DNA from: Acidobacteriota bacterium
GTDB lineage: Bacteria; Acidobacteriota; Terriglobia; Acidiferrales; UBA7541
Assembly: GCA_003224145.1 (NCBI GenBank)
Contig: QHYN01000199.1
Location: forward strand, 17,654 to 81,653
Direction of reading: 5' to 3'
Length of the DNA: 64,000 bases
A program made the translations under genes and the position numbers. The notes beneath the pieces were generated by a model that saw only the letters and a list, made by a program, of their open reading frames with translations, was not told the DNA's origin and searched no databases. Positions within the stretch are counted from its first letter, which is position 1. Each line of letters begins with the position of its first letter. Positions 32,822-41,866 of this stretch are shown in pieces.

Positions 32822-34963
32822 ATGCCCCAAAATCGCGCGCACGCCCTGATGAGAGATCGCCGAACGGTGAATCGTGGGCGAGAGCGCACGGCAGCGGATC
32901 GTTTGCTCATTGTTGCCGGCTTGACTCTTCTCTGGATCACCGCGGTCTTTGGCCGTTTAGCGTACCTTCAACTTTTCTGTCACAGCGAATACTTGGCGCG
33001 GGCGGCCCGACAGCAACAGCGCACCATTGAAATCACGCCAAAGCGCGGCTCGATCTACGACCGCAACATGCATCCGCTGGCGATGAGCATTCCTGTGGAT
33101 TCCGTGTTCGCCGTGCCCACCGAGGTTGGAGATGCACAGCTCGCGGCGCAATTGCTCTCGCGAGTGCTGGGGATCCCGGGCGATGTGCTGGAAGCACGAT
33201 TGGAATCGGGGCAGAGTTTTGTTTGGATCGCGCGCAAGGTACCGCCAGACAAAAAGGAGGCGGTCGAGGCCTTGAACCTGATGGGCATCTATTTCCAGAA
33301 AGAGAATCAGCGCATCTATCCGAAAAGGGATCTTGCCGCCCACGTGTTGGGCTTCGTCGACCTGGATGAAAAGGGGCTCGGTGGGATCGAGCACGAACTG
33401 GACAGCAAAATCCGCGGCAAGAGCGAAAAGATCGTGGTGATGGCAGACGCGCGCCAGCGCTGGTTCGACGGAGGGGAAGCACAGCGCGAACCCGGCGCAA
33501 GCGTGATCCTGACGCTGGATGAGAGAGTGCAGTACATCGCCGAGCGCGAACTCGCCGCAGCCATCGCCAAGACGCACGCCATGGCCGGGACCGTCATGGT
33601 GATGAACCCTAACACGGGGGAGATCCTCGCGTTGGCCAGCTGGCCGAAGTTCAATCCGAATGCTGCAAACGAGGCGCCTGCCGAATCGCGGATGAACCGC
33701 GCCGTCACGGCACTGTACGAGCCGGGTTCGACCTTTAAGTTGATTACCTTGGCGGCGGCCTTCGATCAAGGCATCACCCGGCCGGAGGAGGTGTTCGATT
33801 GCGAGAATGGCGCGGTGTATGTAGCAGGCCACCGGATTCACGACCATAAGCCGTTCGGCCTGTTGAGCGTTGCTGACATTCTGGCCCAATCGAGTGACGT
33901 GGGAGCGATCAAGATCGCATTGCGGTTGGGAGCGCCAAAATTTTACGATTACATTCGCGCGTTCGGATTTGGCCAGCCTACCGGTGTAGATCTGCCCGGA
34001 GAGAGCAAAGGCCTCGTGCGGAGGCTGGAGAGCTGGTCGGCGATCTCCATTGGATCGATTTCGATGGGACAAGAGGTGGGCGTCACGCCGATTCAGCTCA
34101 TCAGCGCCGTTTCCGCAATCGCGAATGGCGGTTTACTTTACAAGCCGCACGTAGTAGCGGAATTACGACGCGGGGATCGAGTCGTGCCATCGGAAGGGGT
34201 TCTGGCACTAGCGGACCCCCGACGGGTGATCCGGCCGGAAACGGCGGCGACGCTTCGCCGGCTGATGGAAAGAGTGGTGCTCAACGGCACCGGAAAGCTG
34301 GCTCGCCTCGATGGTTGGACCGCGGCGGGGAAAACAGGCTCCGCTCAGAAAATTGATCCCGCTACAGGCCGCTATTCCAGGACGCAACTGATTGCTTCAT
34401 TTACCGGGTTTGCCCCGATTAGCAACCCGGCGGTCACGATCCTGGTGTCGCTGGATTCGCCGGTCGGGCAACGCGAAGGCGGACAGGTGGCGGCGCCGGT
34501 TTTCAAGCGCATCGCGGAGCAGATCCTTCCTTACTTGGATGTACCTCGCGATGTGCCCATCGGACCACGGCTTCTTCAAGCTGCTTACCGGAGCGACCGA
34601 GCATCAAACTCAGCAGCGCTCGCGGATTTCACGCCGACGGATTTTACCGGCCAGCCGGACCAGCCCCCGGCTGAATTTGCCGGGACCACTGCAAAGGCGG
34701 GCATGGGCCAGCTTCCTCCGGTAACGGTGGCCGTGGATGAAGGCGGCGATATTCCGGTCCCGGACATGAGTGGAAAAACGGTGCGAGAGGTGACCGAGAT
34801 GTGCCTTCGTTTGGGGCTGGATCCCGTATTGGTTGGCAGCGGTCTTGCAACAAATCAGAAGCCGGCGGCGGAATCGAAGCTGAGGCGCGGGGCGAAGGTC
34901 ACCGTACAATTCGGAACACCGGCGCCGAAGAACAGCAAGTCTCGGAAGGGAACCCGGCGTTAG
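32822..34963 (+). CDS. ftsI: Division-specific transpeptidase FtsI/PBP3 with PASTA domain
   Basis: This class B penicillin-binding protein cross-links septal peptidoglycan. From ATG 32822 it has about 713 residues: a transmembrane helix near 30-50 (LLIVAGLTLLWITAVFGRLAYL), a PBP dimer domain (RGSIYDRNMHPLAMS), then the transpeptidase with SxxK (Ser303 in PGSTFKLI), a second motif reading SSD (357-359) rather than the usual SxN, and KTG (504-506). A PASTA domain fills about 640-700 (IPVPDMSGKTVREV), and the tail is basic. The track start TTG 32789 is less likely. Confidence 0.95.
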   Translation: MPQNRAHALMRDRRTVNRGRERTAADRLLIVAGLTLLWITAVFGRLAYLQLFCHSEYLARAARQQQRTIEITPKRGSIYDRNMHPLAMSIPVDSVFAVPTEVGDAQLAAQLLSRVLGIPGDVLEARLESGQSFVWIARKVPPDKKEAVEALNLMGIYFQKENQRIYPKRDLAAHVLGFVDLDEKGLGGIEHELDSKIRGKSEKIVVMADARQRWFDGGEAQREPGASVILTLDERVQYIAERELAAAIAKTHAMAGTVMVMNPNTGEILALASWPKFNPNAANEAPAESRMNRAVTALYEPGSTFKLITLAAAFDQGITRPEEVFDCENGAVYVAGHRIHDHKPFGLLSVADILAQSSDVGAIKIALRLGAPKFYDYIRAFGFGQPTGVDLPGESKGLVRRLESWSAISIGSISMGQEVGVTPIQLISAVSAIANGGLLYKPHVVAELRRGDRVVPSEGVLALADPRRVIRPETAATLRRLMERVVLNGTGKLARLDGWTAAGKTGSAQKIDPATGRYSRTQLIASFTGFAPISNPAVTILVSLDSPVGQREGGQVAAPVFKRIAEQILPYLDVPRDVPIGPRLLQAAYRSDRASNSAALADFTPTDFTGQPDQPPAEFAGTTAKAGMGQLPPVTVAVDEGGDIPVPDMSGKTVREVTEMCLRLGLDPVLVGSGLATNQKPAAESKLRRGAKVTVQFGTPAPKNSKSRKGTRR

Positions 34964-34964
34964 G

Positions 34965-36578
34965 ATGAGGACTGGACTCAGCCATGAAGAAGATCGAGTG
35001 CAGGAATCTGCTACAACCCGCGCCGATGGCCCTGTGAGTCATTCTGTCCGCACAGGCACGGATACCATTCGGAAAAAGCTCAGGGAAGTCCTTCTAGGAA
35101 TCGAAACCGCCCCGCTCTTCGCGGCAGGAGAGTATGAAATTCAGCAAGTTGCCTGCGATTCGCGGAAAGTGCGGCCTGGGGCGATGTTTTTCGCTTTACA
35201 CGGGGCCAAGGCGAACGGGAACGCGTTTATTCAAGACGCCATCCAGCGCGGCGCGATGGTCATCGCAAGCGAAGAGCCAGCGCCTGCCGACGCACAAACA
35301 GGAGTGGTGTGGATTCAGGTTGGAGAAGCACGCAAGGCGCTGGCAATCGCGGCCGCGAATTTCTACGGGCACCCCGCAAGCGCGCTCCAACTGGTGGCGG
35401 TGACGGGGACGAACGGGAAAACCACCACAACTTCGCTGGTTGATGCGATGGTGAAGGCTTCGGGGGCGAAGACGGGCTTGTTTGGTACGATTTCCTATCA
35501 CACGCCGCTCGGCGATTACCCCGCACCCAATACCACGCCGGAATCGGTGGACCTGCAAGGATTTTTGGCGGAGACCCGTGATGCCGGCGGGAAATACGCA
35601 GTGCTCGAAGCCAGCTCGCATTCCCTGTCGATGGATCGGCTGTGGGGCTGCCATTTTCAAGCTGCGGTTTTCACCAACTTGACGCGCGAGCACATGGATT
35701 TTCACCAGACCTTTGAGGATTATTTCGCCGCAAAAAAGAGGCTCTTCGAGGGCACGGGAGCAGGCGCTCCGGAAGTGGCCGTTCTGAATATCGACGATGA
35801 GTTTGGCAAGCGGCTCGTGGGCTTGGCGAAGAAAACCGTGAGCTACGGGCTGGAATCCGGCGCCGACATCACGACCAAGAAATTTCAACTGAATTTCGAG
35901 GGATTGAGTTTCACGGCGCAAACGCCGCATGGAAAGGTGCACATTGTTTCGCGGCTCGTCGGGCGGATCAACGTGTACAACCTGCTTGCAGCGATTGGTG
36001 CGGCGCAGGCCCTGGGTCTTTCGAATGAAATCATTGAAAAGGGCATCCAAAATCTGGAGAGCGTTTCCGGACGCTTTCAGCAGATTGTTCAAGGCCAGCC
36101 TTTCGTCGTGATCGTGGATTACGCGCACACCGACGATGCGCTGGAGAATCTAATTCGAACGGCGCGGGAGCTAAATCCAAACGGACGCATCATCACGCTT
36201 TTCGGATGCGGCGGATTGAAGGATCGAACCAAGCGGCCCGTCATGGGGGAAGTCACAGGCCGGTTGAGCGACCTGACGATTCTTTCGAACGATAATCCGC
36301 GCACGGAAGATCCGCTGAAAATCATCAGCGACATCATTGTGGGACTGCAAAAGACGGCAGGAAAATATCTGATCGAGCCTGACCGGGAAAAAGCCATCGG
36401 CATGGCGATGGATGAAGCGCGGGCGGGCGACATTGTGTTGCTGGCCGGAAAGGGTCACGAGAATTACCAGATTCTTGCCGACCGCACGCTGGAATTTGAC
36501 GATCGGGAAATGGCGCGGCGCGCGCTTCGTGAACGGGGATTTGAAGGGCCGCAGAATGGCTCCGGGTTTGGCACGTAG
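34965..36578 (+). CDS. murE: UDP-MurNAc-L-Ala-D-Glu:meso-diaminopimelate ligase MurE
   Basis: MurE adds the third residue to the peptidoglycan stem peptide. The 537-residue product has the ATP loop GTNGKTTTTSLV near residue 145 and the substrate loop DNPRTEDP near residue 443. The DNPR sequence is the known signature for meso-diaminopimelate, rather than lysine. KGHENYQI near the end is also typical. The N terminus carries about 35 extra residues (MRTGLSHEEDRVQESATTRA) ahead of the conserved domain. A shorter start is possible. It begins one base after the ftsI stop. Confidence 0.97.
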   Translation: MRTGLSHEEDRVQESATTRADGPVSHSVRTGTDTIRKKLREVLLGIETAPLFAAGEYEIQQVACDSRKVRPGAMFFALHGAKANGNAFIQDAIQRGAMVIASEEPAPADAQTGVVWIQVGEARKALAIAAANFYGHPASALQLVAVTGTNGKTTTTSLVDAMVKASGAKTGLFGTISYHTPLGDYPAPNTTPESVDLQGFLAETRDAGGKYAVLEASSHSLSMDRLWGCHFQAAVFTNLTREHMDFHQTFEDYFAAKKRLFEGTGAGAPEVAVLNIDDEFGKRLVGLAKKTVSYGLESGADITTKKFQLNFEGLSFTAQTPHGKVHIVSRLVGRINVYNLLAAIGAAQALGLSNEIIEKGIQNLESVSGRFQQIVQGQPFVVIVDYAHTDDALENLIRTARELNPNGRIITLFGCGGLKDRTKRPVMGEVTGRLSDLTILSNDNPRTEDPLKIISDIIVGLQKTAGKYLIEPDREKAIGMAMDEARAGDIVLLAGKGHENYQILADRTLEFDDREMARRALRERGFEGPQNGSGFGT

Positions 36579-36622
36579 CGCGCTTGTTTCTTGGCAGGGA
36601 CGAGGGCGCTCGGGTTGCGGGG

Positions 36623-36718
36623 CGGCCGATACGGGCCGGTCGCTAACCTCTCGAAAGGAGGAGCCCTCAATACGTTGAGCACCGAGCGAACCGTGGCGTA
36701 CTGGGTTAAGACGAACCC
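36623..36718 (+). ncRNA. Candidate structured leader RNA in the murE-murF gap
   Basis: The 152-bp gap holds four hairpins in a row: CGGCC-gatacg-GGCCG (36623-36638), CCTC(U)C-GAAA-GGAGG with a GNRA loop (36647-36661), CTCAA-TACG-TTGAG (36666-36679) and GGGTT-aagacg-AACCC (36703-36718). The last ends four bases before the GAGGAG ribosome binding site of murF. I could not match it to a known riboswitch class from memory. It may be a cis-regulatory element for murF or an RNA-processing site. Confidence 0.45.
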
Positions 36719-36730
36719 TCTGAGGAGCTT

Positions 36731-38170
36731 ATGCGGTGGACGATTGCACAAGTGGCTGGCGCTTTGGGTACTCGGGCGGGGCCGGGACTCGACCCCGTGG
36801 CCCGGCTGGCCGGTGTGTCGATTGATTCTCGCACGGTATGTCCCGGAGAACTGTTCGTGGCCATCCACGGACCGCGTCACGATGGACACGATCATGTTGC
36901 CAGTGCGCTGGAGCATGGAGCGCTCGCGGCATTGGTGGCAGAAGCACAGCTTCCTCGGTACGCGGGGTGGGTCGGCGACCGGTGCATCGCCGTGGCCGAC
37001 ACTTTCGAGGCGCTCAAGCAACTGGCGCGCGCGGTGCGGGAAACGTGGGGCGGGAAAATTGTCGGCGTTACTGGCTCCGTCGGCAAGACCACCACGAAGG
37101 AAATCCTGGCGGCACTGCTGGGCACGAAATTACGGGTCTTGAAATCGGAAGGAAATCTGAACAACGAGTACGGTCTGCCGCTAACGCTGTTTCGGCTGGA
37201 GGAAACGCGTCAGGCCGCGGTGCTGGAGATGGGGATGTCGCGCCGCGGCGAACTGGCGCGGCTGGCGGCGATTGCTCGGCCCGACGTCGGAGTAGTGACG
37301 CGCGTTTCGCCGGCGCACCTGGAATTTTTTGAGTCGGTTGATGAGATTGCACTCGCGAAACGCGAGTTGATTGAAGGATTGAACGGCCACGATTCGACGG
37401 CCGTGCTGAACGCCGATGATCCACGCGTTGCGGCATTTGGAGCTTTCGCGCCGGGGCGTGTGTTGACGTATGGCATAGAAAAGTCGGCATTCTTTATGGC
37501 CCAGGAGATTGAAGACCGCGGAGCGCTGGGAACGGCATTTGATTACATCAGTCCAGAAGGGCGCGTACGACTGGAGCTGACCGTTCCTGGACGCCACGCG
37601 ATAGCGAACGCGCTGGCGGCACTCGCAGCGGCAAGTGTTTGGGGAATCGGCGCGGCGGAAGCGCAGAGCATCTTCCGCGCGTTGCGCGCGCCGGCAATGC
37701 GCGGAGAACTCTTGCGATTTTCGAATGGAGCGGCGCTGATCAACGACAGTTACAACTCGAGCCCGGCAGCTTTGCAGGCCATGACGGAATTGCTTGCGGC
37801 CACGCCGAATTTTCAGCGGCGAATTCTGGCTGCGGGCGAGATGCGCGAACTTGGCAGCGCCTCGCAGGAATTGCACCGGGCCGCCGGGCAATTGGCCGTG
37901 AAGACCGGAAAGATCGATTGGATCATTGGCGTGGCCGGTGATTCTGCGCAGATCGTGGAAGGGGCCGTGGCCGCGGGTATGCCGCGCGCGCGGACAAGAT
38001 TTTTTGCAACGCCGCAAGAGGCCGCTGAATTTTTGGGAAGCCTGGTGGCCTCTGGAGATTTGGTGCTGGTGAAGGGCTCGCGCGGAGTGAAAATGGAACA
38101 GATTGTCGATGCGCTGATCGCTCGGTACGCCGCGCCGGGGGAGTTCTCCGGTCAGGAGGTATGGCACTGA
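36731..38170 (+). CDS. murF: UDP-MurNAc-tripeptide:D-Ala-D-Ala ligase MurF
   Basis: MurF adds D-Ala-D-Ala to complete the UDP-MurNAc-pentapeptide. The 479-residue product has VSIDSRTVCPGELFVAIHG near residue 29, the ATP loop GVTGSVGKTTTKEIL near residue 113, KSEGNLNNEYGLPLTL, LEMGMSRRGEL and NDSYNSSPAAL. GAGGAG lies three bases before ATG 36731. It is separated from murE by a hairpin-rich 152-bp spacer, the longest gap within the mur block, and is followed by mraY after one base. Confidence 0.97.
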   Translation: MRWTIAQVAGALGTRAGPGLDPVARLAGVSIDSRTVCPGELFVAIHGPRHDGHDHVASALEHGALAALVAEAQLPRYAGWVGDRCIAVADTFEALKQLARAVRETWGGKIVGVTGSVGKTTTKEILAALLGTKLRVLKSEGNLNNEYGLPLTLFRLEETRQAAVLEMGMSRRGELARLAAIARPDVGVVTRVSPAHLEFFESVDEIALAKRELIEGLNGHDSTAVLNADDPRVAAFGAFAPGRVLTYGIEKSAFFMAQEIEDRGALGTAFDYISPEGRVRLELTVPGRHAIANALAALAAASVWGIGAAEAQSIFRALRAPAMRGELLRFSNGAALINDSYNSSPAALQAMTELLAATPNFQRRILAAGEMRELGSASQELHRAAGQLAVKTGKIDWIIGVAGDSAQIVEGAVAAGMPRARTRFFATPQEAAEFLGSLVASGDLVLVKGSRGVKMEQIVDALIARYAAPGEFSGQEVWH

Positions 38171-38171
38171 G

Positions 38172-39317
38172 ATGCTTTACTACCTCCTCTTCCACATGTT
38201 GCAGCGCTACTTCAGCCCCCTGAATGTGTTCCGTTACATCACCGTACGAACGGTCTATGCGAGCCTCACGGCGATGTTTCTTGCACTGGTTTTTGGGCCG
38301 GGGCTGATTCGGCGGCTTCAAGAACTCCAGATTGGCCAATACATTCGTGAAGAAGGACCGGAAGCGCATAAGAAAAAGGCCGGAACACCGACGATGGGCG
38401 GAGTGCTGATTGTCCTATCGACGGCGGTGCCGGTGCTTCTTTGGGCGGATCTGACCAATCCATTCATTCTTCTCTCGCTCTTCGCGCTGATCGCGTTTGC
38501 GATTATCGGGTTCATCGATGACTACGCAAAGGTCTCCAAGCAGCACAACCTGGGTCTCACGGCAAAGAAAAAAATCTATTTCCAGGTTTTTGTCAGCTTG
38601 GTCGTCGGCGTCGTGCTGTTGGTCCTGGCGACTTACAGCGCTTACTCGACGCAATTTGTCTTTCCTTTCTTTAAACGATTCCACCCCGACCTAGTTATCC
38701 ACTCTCTGCTGAATCGCTCCCATTTTTGGGGACACCTCTGGCCGCTGGCCTTTGTGCCGTTTCTCGTGGCAACAGCAATTGTCATTGTGGGCTCCTCCAA
38801 TGCCGTGAACTTGACGGACGGTCTGGATGGCTTGGCCATCGGGTGTACGGTGATCGCCGCGGGGGCGCTGACAGTGTTGACGTACGTGAGCAGCAACTTT
38901 CGTTGGGCCACTTATCTCGAGATTCAGTACATCCCGCGCGTCGGTGAATTGACCGTTTTTTGCGGAGCGCTGGTGGGCGCGTCGCTGGGATTTCTCTGGT
39001 ACAACGCGCATCCCGCGGAGATTTTCATGGGCGATGTGGGCTCGCTGTCGCTCGGAGGGACTCTCGGAACGATCGCCGTGATCATCAAGCAGGAAATTTT
39101 GTTGTTCTTTGTGGGTGGGGTTTTTGTCGTGGAAGCGGTCTCGGTCATCTTGCAGGTGGGATCGTTCAAGCTGCGCGGAAAGCGCATTTTCCGCATGGCG
39201 CCGATTCATCACCATTTCGAATTGCTGGGCTGGAGCGAGTCGAAAGTGATCGTGCGCTTCTGGATTGCCGCGCTGGTTTTTGCCCTGTTCGCGCTGACGA
39301 CCTTGAAGTTGAGGTAG
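38172..39317 (+). CDS. mraY: Phospho-MurNAc-pentapeptide transferase MraY
   Basis: MraY transfers phospho-MurNAc-pentapeptide to undecaprenyl phosphate, making lipid I at the inner membrane. The 381-residue protein has about ten transmembrane helices and the catalytic motifs KKAGTPTMGG, IGFIDDYAKV near residue 115, NLTDGLDGLAIG near residue 214 and the HHH motif APIHHHFELLGW near residue 345. It starts one base after murF. Confidence 0.97.
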   Translation: MLYYLLFHMLQRYFSPLNVFRYITVRTVYASLTAMFLALVFGPGLIRRLQELQIGQYIREEGPEAHKKKAGTPTMGGVLIVLSTAVPVLLWADLTNPFILLSLFALIAFAIIGFIDDYAKVSKQHNLGLTAKKKIYFQVFVSLVVGVVLLVLATYSAYSTQFVFPFFKRFHPDLVIHSLLNRSHFWGHLWPLAFVPFLVATAIVIVGSSNAVNLTDGLDGLAIGCTVIAAGALTVLTYVSSNFRWATYLEIQYIPRVGELTVFCGALVGASLGFLWYNAHPAEIFMGDVGSLSLGGTLGTIAVIIKQEILLFFVGGVFVVEAVSVILQVGSFKLRGKRIFRMAPIHHHFELLGWSESKVIVRFWIAALVFALFALTTLKLR

Positions 39318-39333
39318 GAGATTCGGTAACGAA

Positions 39334-40725
39334 ATGCCTTCGCCCATTGAACTTCGGAACAAGCGCGTGCTGGTCATCGGACTGGCGAGGACCGGTGTGG
39401 CCACGTCGCTCTTCTGTGCGGCGCGCGGCGCGCGCGTGACCGCGACGGATACCCGGAGCGAAGAAGAACTGGGCGATTCCATCGCCCCGCTGCGCGCGAC
39501 AGGGCTACGCCTGGAACTGGGCGGGCACCGCGAAGAGACGCTCGTGAATCAAGATTTGATCGTTCCGAGCCCTGGCGTGCCCGCCGATGCGCCACTGCTG
39601 CGAACTGCGCGCTCGCAAGGCCTCAGCATCTGGAGCGAAATTGAGCTGGCGGACCGTTTTCTGAAAGGACGTCTGATCGGGGTTACCGGCTCGAACGGGA
39701 AAACCACGACTACCACGCTGATCGAACACATTTTGAAGACCGCCGAGTTCTCCACCATCCTTGCGGGAAATATCGGCACTCCACTGATCTCCGTCGTGGA
39801 ACGCACGAAAGACGCAACCATCACCGTCGTAGAGCTCAGCAGTTTTCAATTGGAATGGATCGAGACGTTCCGGCCGAACATCAGCGTGTTTTTGAATCTC
39901 ACGCCCGATCATCTGGACCGCCATCACACGTTGGAAGCCTACAGCGCTGCGAAAGCGCGCATCTTCGCGAATCAAGCGGAAACCGACAGCGCCGTATTGA
40001 ACGCAGATGACCCAGCGACCGCGTCGCTGGCCCCGGCGAAACCGCAGGTGTACTGGTTCAGCCGGAAGCAGCGGGCCGCCCAGGGCGCTTTCGTCAGAGA
40101 AAAGGAAATCCTCTTCCGCCGTGACGGAGCAGAGGAATCCATTTTGAAGCTCGCGGATATTCCGCTGGCTGGGGCGCACAACGAGGAAAACGTTCTCGCT
40201 GCGGTGGTGGCGGCGCGTCTCGCAGGTGCAGCGCCGGCGGCGATTGCTAAGGGCGTGCGATCGTTCGCAGGCGTCGAGCATCGCCTGGAGTTCGTTGCGG
40301 AGATTGGCGGTGTGCGCTATTACAACGATTCGAAAGCGACCAACGTGGACGCCACTCTGAAGGCGCTGGATGCCTTCCCCGGGCGAATTCTGATCATTCT
40401 TGGCGGGAAAGACAAAGGGAGCGATTACACATTGCTGCGAGCGCCGCTGCGGGAGAAGGCCATTCTTGCACTCCTCATTGGCGCTGCAGCGGAAAAAATT
40501 GAAAGGCAAATCGCGGGCAGCGTGGCAATCGAGCGCGCCGGCACGCTGGAACGCGCCGTGGAAATTGCCTCGCACGCGGCACGGCAGGGCGACATCGTGG
40601 TTCTTGCCCCGGCGTGCGCGAGTTTCGACCAGTTTCAGAGCTACGAGCACCGCGGCCGCGTTTTCAAGGATCTTGTGCACCAACTCGAGCGGCAAGCCGC
40701 GAGCACAACTTCCGGAAGAGGGTGA
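39334..40725 (+). CDS. murD: UDP-MurNAc-L-Ala:D-glutamate ligase MurD
   Basis: MurD adds D-glutamate to UDP-MurNAc-L-alanine in the cytoplasm. The 463-residue product shows RVLVIGLARTGVATS at the N terminus, SPGVPADAPLL, the ATP loop GVTGSNGKTTTTTLI near residue 113, ELSSFQLEWIE, NLTPDHLDRHHTLEAY and YNDSKATNVDATLKAL, all classic Mur ligase motifs. It is 16 bases downstream of mraY and six bases before ftsW. Confidence 0.97.
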   Translation: MPSPIELRNKRVLVIGLARTGVATSLFCAARGARVTATDTRSEEELGDSIAPLRATGLRLELGGHREETLVNQDLIVPSPGVPADAPLLRTARSQGLSIWSEIELADRFLKGRLIGVTGSNGKTTTTTLIEHILKTAEFSTILAGNIGTPLISVVERTKDATITVVELSSFQLEWIETFRPNISVFLNLTPDHLDRHHTLEAYSAAKARIFANQAETDSAVLNADDPATASLAPAKPQVYWFSRKQRAAQGAFVREKEILFRRDGAEESILKLADIPLAGAHNEENVLAAVVAARLAGAAPAAIAKGVRSFAGVEHRLEFVAEIGGVRYYNDSKATNVDATLKALDAFPGRILIILGGKDKGSDYTLLRAPLREKAILALLIGAAAEKIERQIAGSVAIERAGTLERAVEIASHAARQGDIVVLAPACASFDQFQSYEHRGRVFKDLVHQLERQAASTTSGRG

Positions 40726-40731
40726 GCGAAC

Positions 40732-41850
40732 ATGCCGAGACGATTGGAAGGTGACCGCTGGCTCTTTGGTGTGACCCTCGCACTCTGCCTCTTTGGCGCG
40801 GTGATGATTTTGAGTGCATCTGCCGTTACTGCGGAGCAGCTGTACGGCCACTCGTACCTCTTTCTTGTGCGGCAAGCGGCTTGGCTGTTGATCGGACTTT
40901 TCGGAATGTTCGTGCTGATGCGTACGGACTATCACAAACTTCGCGAGCCTGCCGTGGTCTACCCGGTCCTCTGTGGAGTCTTGTTGATGCTGGTCGGCGC
41001 GTTTTTTGTGGATAAGTCGCACGCGACGCACCGGTGGATTCGCTTTGGTCCGGTGGGGATTCAACCTTCGGAACTTGCGAAACTTGCCGTCATCCTGTAC
41101 CTGGCTTGGTTTCTCGACCAAAAGAGACGGGGTAAGACCAGAATGGAATTCTGCCGAGAAGATTTCTTGCACACCATTCTGCCCGCGATTGCGCCGGTAT
41201 TGGTGTGCATTGGGTTGATTCTTGCGCAACCGGATCTGGGAACGTCGGTGGATATCCTCTTGTTCGCGACCGCGATTCTGTTCGTGGCCGGCCTTTCCTG
41301 GAAGTGGATTGCCGCCGGAGCCGCGGCAGCGGTACCACTGTTTTACCTGCTGATCTCGCTGGCCTCCTATCGCATGGCACGCTTGCTTGCCTTCTGGGAC
41401 CCCAGCTCCGACCCACAAGGCGCAGGATTCCAGTTGAGACAGTCGCTGATTGCCGTGGGTTCCGGGGGCCTGACAGGCGTGGGATTAATGGAAAGCAAGC
41501 AGAAGCTTTTCTACTTGCCCGAGGCGCATACCGATTTCATCTACGCGGTGATTTGCGAGGAGCTCGGTTTCATCGGCGCGGCGATCGTCATCGCGCTATT
41601 TGTGATCTATGGAAAACGCGGGATGCGGGCGGCCTTTGGGGCGCCGGATGCCTTTGGACGCCTGCTCGCGCTGGGAATCACGGCGATGGTTTTGTGCCAG
41701 GCGTTGATCAATTTCGCCGTGGTTCTGGGAATGGTGCCGACAAAAGGGATCCCGCTGCCGTTCGTCAGCTATGGCGGGTCGAGTTTGCTGGTGATGTTGC
41801 TAGGCACCGGTGTGCTGCTCAACATCTCGCAGCAGGCAAGGGAAGCTTGA
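40732..41850 (+). CDS. ftsW: Lipid II polymerase FtsW (SEDS family)
   Basis: The 372-residue SEDS protein has about ten transmembrane helices and polymerises lipid II at the septum with FtsI. Characteristic segments are MILSASAVTAEQLYGHSYLFLVRQAAW, the GIQPSELAKLAVILYLAW loop, ILAQPDLGTSVDI, LPEAHTDFIYAVICEELGF and the C-terminal PFVSYGGSSLLVML. The position between murD and murG supports FtsW rather than RodA. Confidence 0.96.
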   Translation: MPRRLEGDRWLFGVTLALCLFGAVMILSASAVTAEQLYGHSYLFLVRQAAWLLIGLFGMFVLMRTDYHKLREPAVVYPVLCGVLLMLVGAFFVDKSHATHRWIRFGPVGIQPSELAKLAVILYLAWFLDQKRRGKTRMEFCREDFLHTILPAIAPVLVCIGLILAQPDLGTSVDILLFATAILFVAGLSWKWIAAGAAAAVPLFYLLISLASYRMARLLAFWDPSSDPQGAGFQLRQSLIAVGSGGLTGVGLMESKQKLFYLPEAHTDFIYAVICEELGFIGAAIVIALFVIYGKRGMRAAFGAPDAFGRLLALGITAMVLCQALINFAVVLGMVPTKGIPLPFVSYGGSSLLVMLLGTGVLLNISQQAREA

Positions 41851-41866
41851 GGAGCGGGCGCGCCAG

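Noticed and set aside
36579-36730. Known riboswitch (c-di-AMP ydaO, c-di-GMP GEMM) in the murE-murF gap
   Set aside because: Short stretches such as GCTAACC and CGAAAGGAG recall these classes, but the conserved cores and their order do not match from memory, so I kept it as an unclassified structure.
39505-41418. 637-codon minus-strand ORF opposite murD and ftsW
   Set aside because: It is antisense to two clearly identified genes, its translation is rich in His/Arg/Gln without domains, and GC-rich coding DNA often leaves such open antisense frames.
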